From NCBI GenBank assembly GCA_041612035.1, contig JBFILX010000136.1, forward strand, positions 1 through 6,279: DNA of 6,279 nucleotides. Reading direction: 5' to 3'. The stretch is from SZUA-320 sp041612035. Its GTDB lineage: Bacteria; Gemmatimonadota; Gemmatimonadetes; Gemmatimonadales; GWC2-71-9. Below the pieces are notes generated by a model. That model saw only the letters and a program-made list of their open reading frames with translations. It made no database searches and was not told the DNA's origin. A program made the translations under genes and the position numbers. Shown one piece after another: positions 6,193-6,279 of the stretch. Positions within the stretch are counted from its first letter, which is position 1; every line of letters starts with the position of its first letter.

Positions 6193-6279
6193 ATGACCAC
6201 CACCGACGCGCTCACCCGAGCCAACCGCGAGTTCGCCCGGCGCTACCCCGGCGAAAGCGGCGCCCGCCAGCCGGTGCAC
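6193..6279 (+). CDS. 5' end of a protein gene, possibly DUF6986/aldolase-citrate lyase-like (cut by window edge)
   Basis: Twenty-nine codons are visible from the ATG at 6193 to the right edge without a stop. They include DALTRANREFARRYPGESG followed by ARQPVH. There is no signal peptide, so the protein is probably cytoplasmic. The segment with ANREFARRYPGESG and QPVH resembles, from memory, the N-terminus of DUF6986 proteins (HpcH/HpaI aldolase/citrate-lyase-related, sometimes labelled phosphoenolpyruvate kinase). Only 29 residues are visible, so this identity is tentative. The start is chosen from the candidate promoter just upstream and the family-like N-terminus. No ribosome binding site is seen, which fits a leaderless message. 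It is divergent from the fragment at 5873-6033. Confidence 0.6.
   Translation, partial: MTTTDALTRANREFARRYPGESGARQPVH

Noticed and set aside
6033..6224. 63-codon minus-strand ORF whose stop overlaps the ATG at 6033
   Set aside because: It overlaps the start of the plus-strand gene at 6193 and its promoter, has no ribosome binding site and shows no recognisable motif. The stop/start overlap alone is weak evidence.
5761..6279. Upstream extension of the DUF3303 frame to the right edge
   Set aside because: The extension is Arg/Ser/Pro-rich and crosses the leader hairpin. The ATG at 5760 has an ideal ribosome binding site and gives the normal family length.
1..6279. CRISPR array, tRNA/rRNA, insertion sequence or attachment site
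   Set aside because: I saw no regularly spaced repeats, no tRNA-like or rRNA-like sequence, no transposase and no terminal inverted repeats.

Overview
The window is very GC-rich DNA whose genes have almost exclusively G or C at third codon positions. The gene content suggests Gemmatimonadota, or less likely another high-GC soil phylum such as Acidobacteriota. It includes a large membrane Ser/Thr kinase fused to a TolB-N-like domain and TPRs, an exported M20 peptidase, a DUF3303 protein and a secreted SGNH-type lipoprotein. This placement is inferred from gene content and was not tested.

Layout from left to right. (1) 1-884, minus strand: a predicted SGNH/GDSL-like lipoprotein, cut at its C-terminus by the window edge. 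(2) 885-1077: a divergent intergenic region with two small inverted repeats and a candidate promoter for the next gene. (3) 1078-2394, plus strand: an exported M20 metallopeptidase resembling carboxypeptidase G2. (4) 2402-5347, minus strand: a 981-residue zinc-ribbon/kinase/3-TM/TolB-N/TPR protein, convergent with the peptidase and ending only 7 bp from it. (5) 5348-5469: a spacer with a good candidate kinase promoter. (6) 5470-5760, minus strand: a 96-residue DUF3303 protein with a strong ribosome binding site and a GC-rich hairpin in its leader. (7) 5761-6192: mostly non-coding apart from a minus-strand coding-like fragment (5873-6033) that looks frameshifted or decayed. I saw no clear gene in 6034-6192 beyond promoter-like sequence. 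(8) 6193 to the right edge, plus strand: the first 29 codons of another gene, possibly leaderless.

The genes do not form one obvious pathway. The lipoprotein and the peptidase are divergent and may share a control region; both act outside the cytoplasm and may be scavenging hydrolases. The kinase probably forms its own transcription unit, with DUF3303 as a short gene upstream on the same strand. I did not find a clear novel defence, mobile or biosynthetic system here. The observations most worth checking are the frameshifted small ORF, the DUF3303 leader hairpin, the kinase domain architecture and the possible leaderless start at the right edge.
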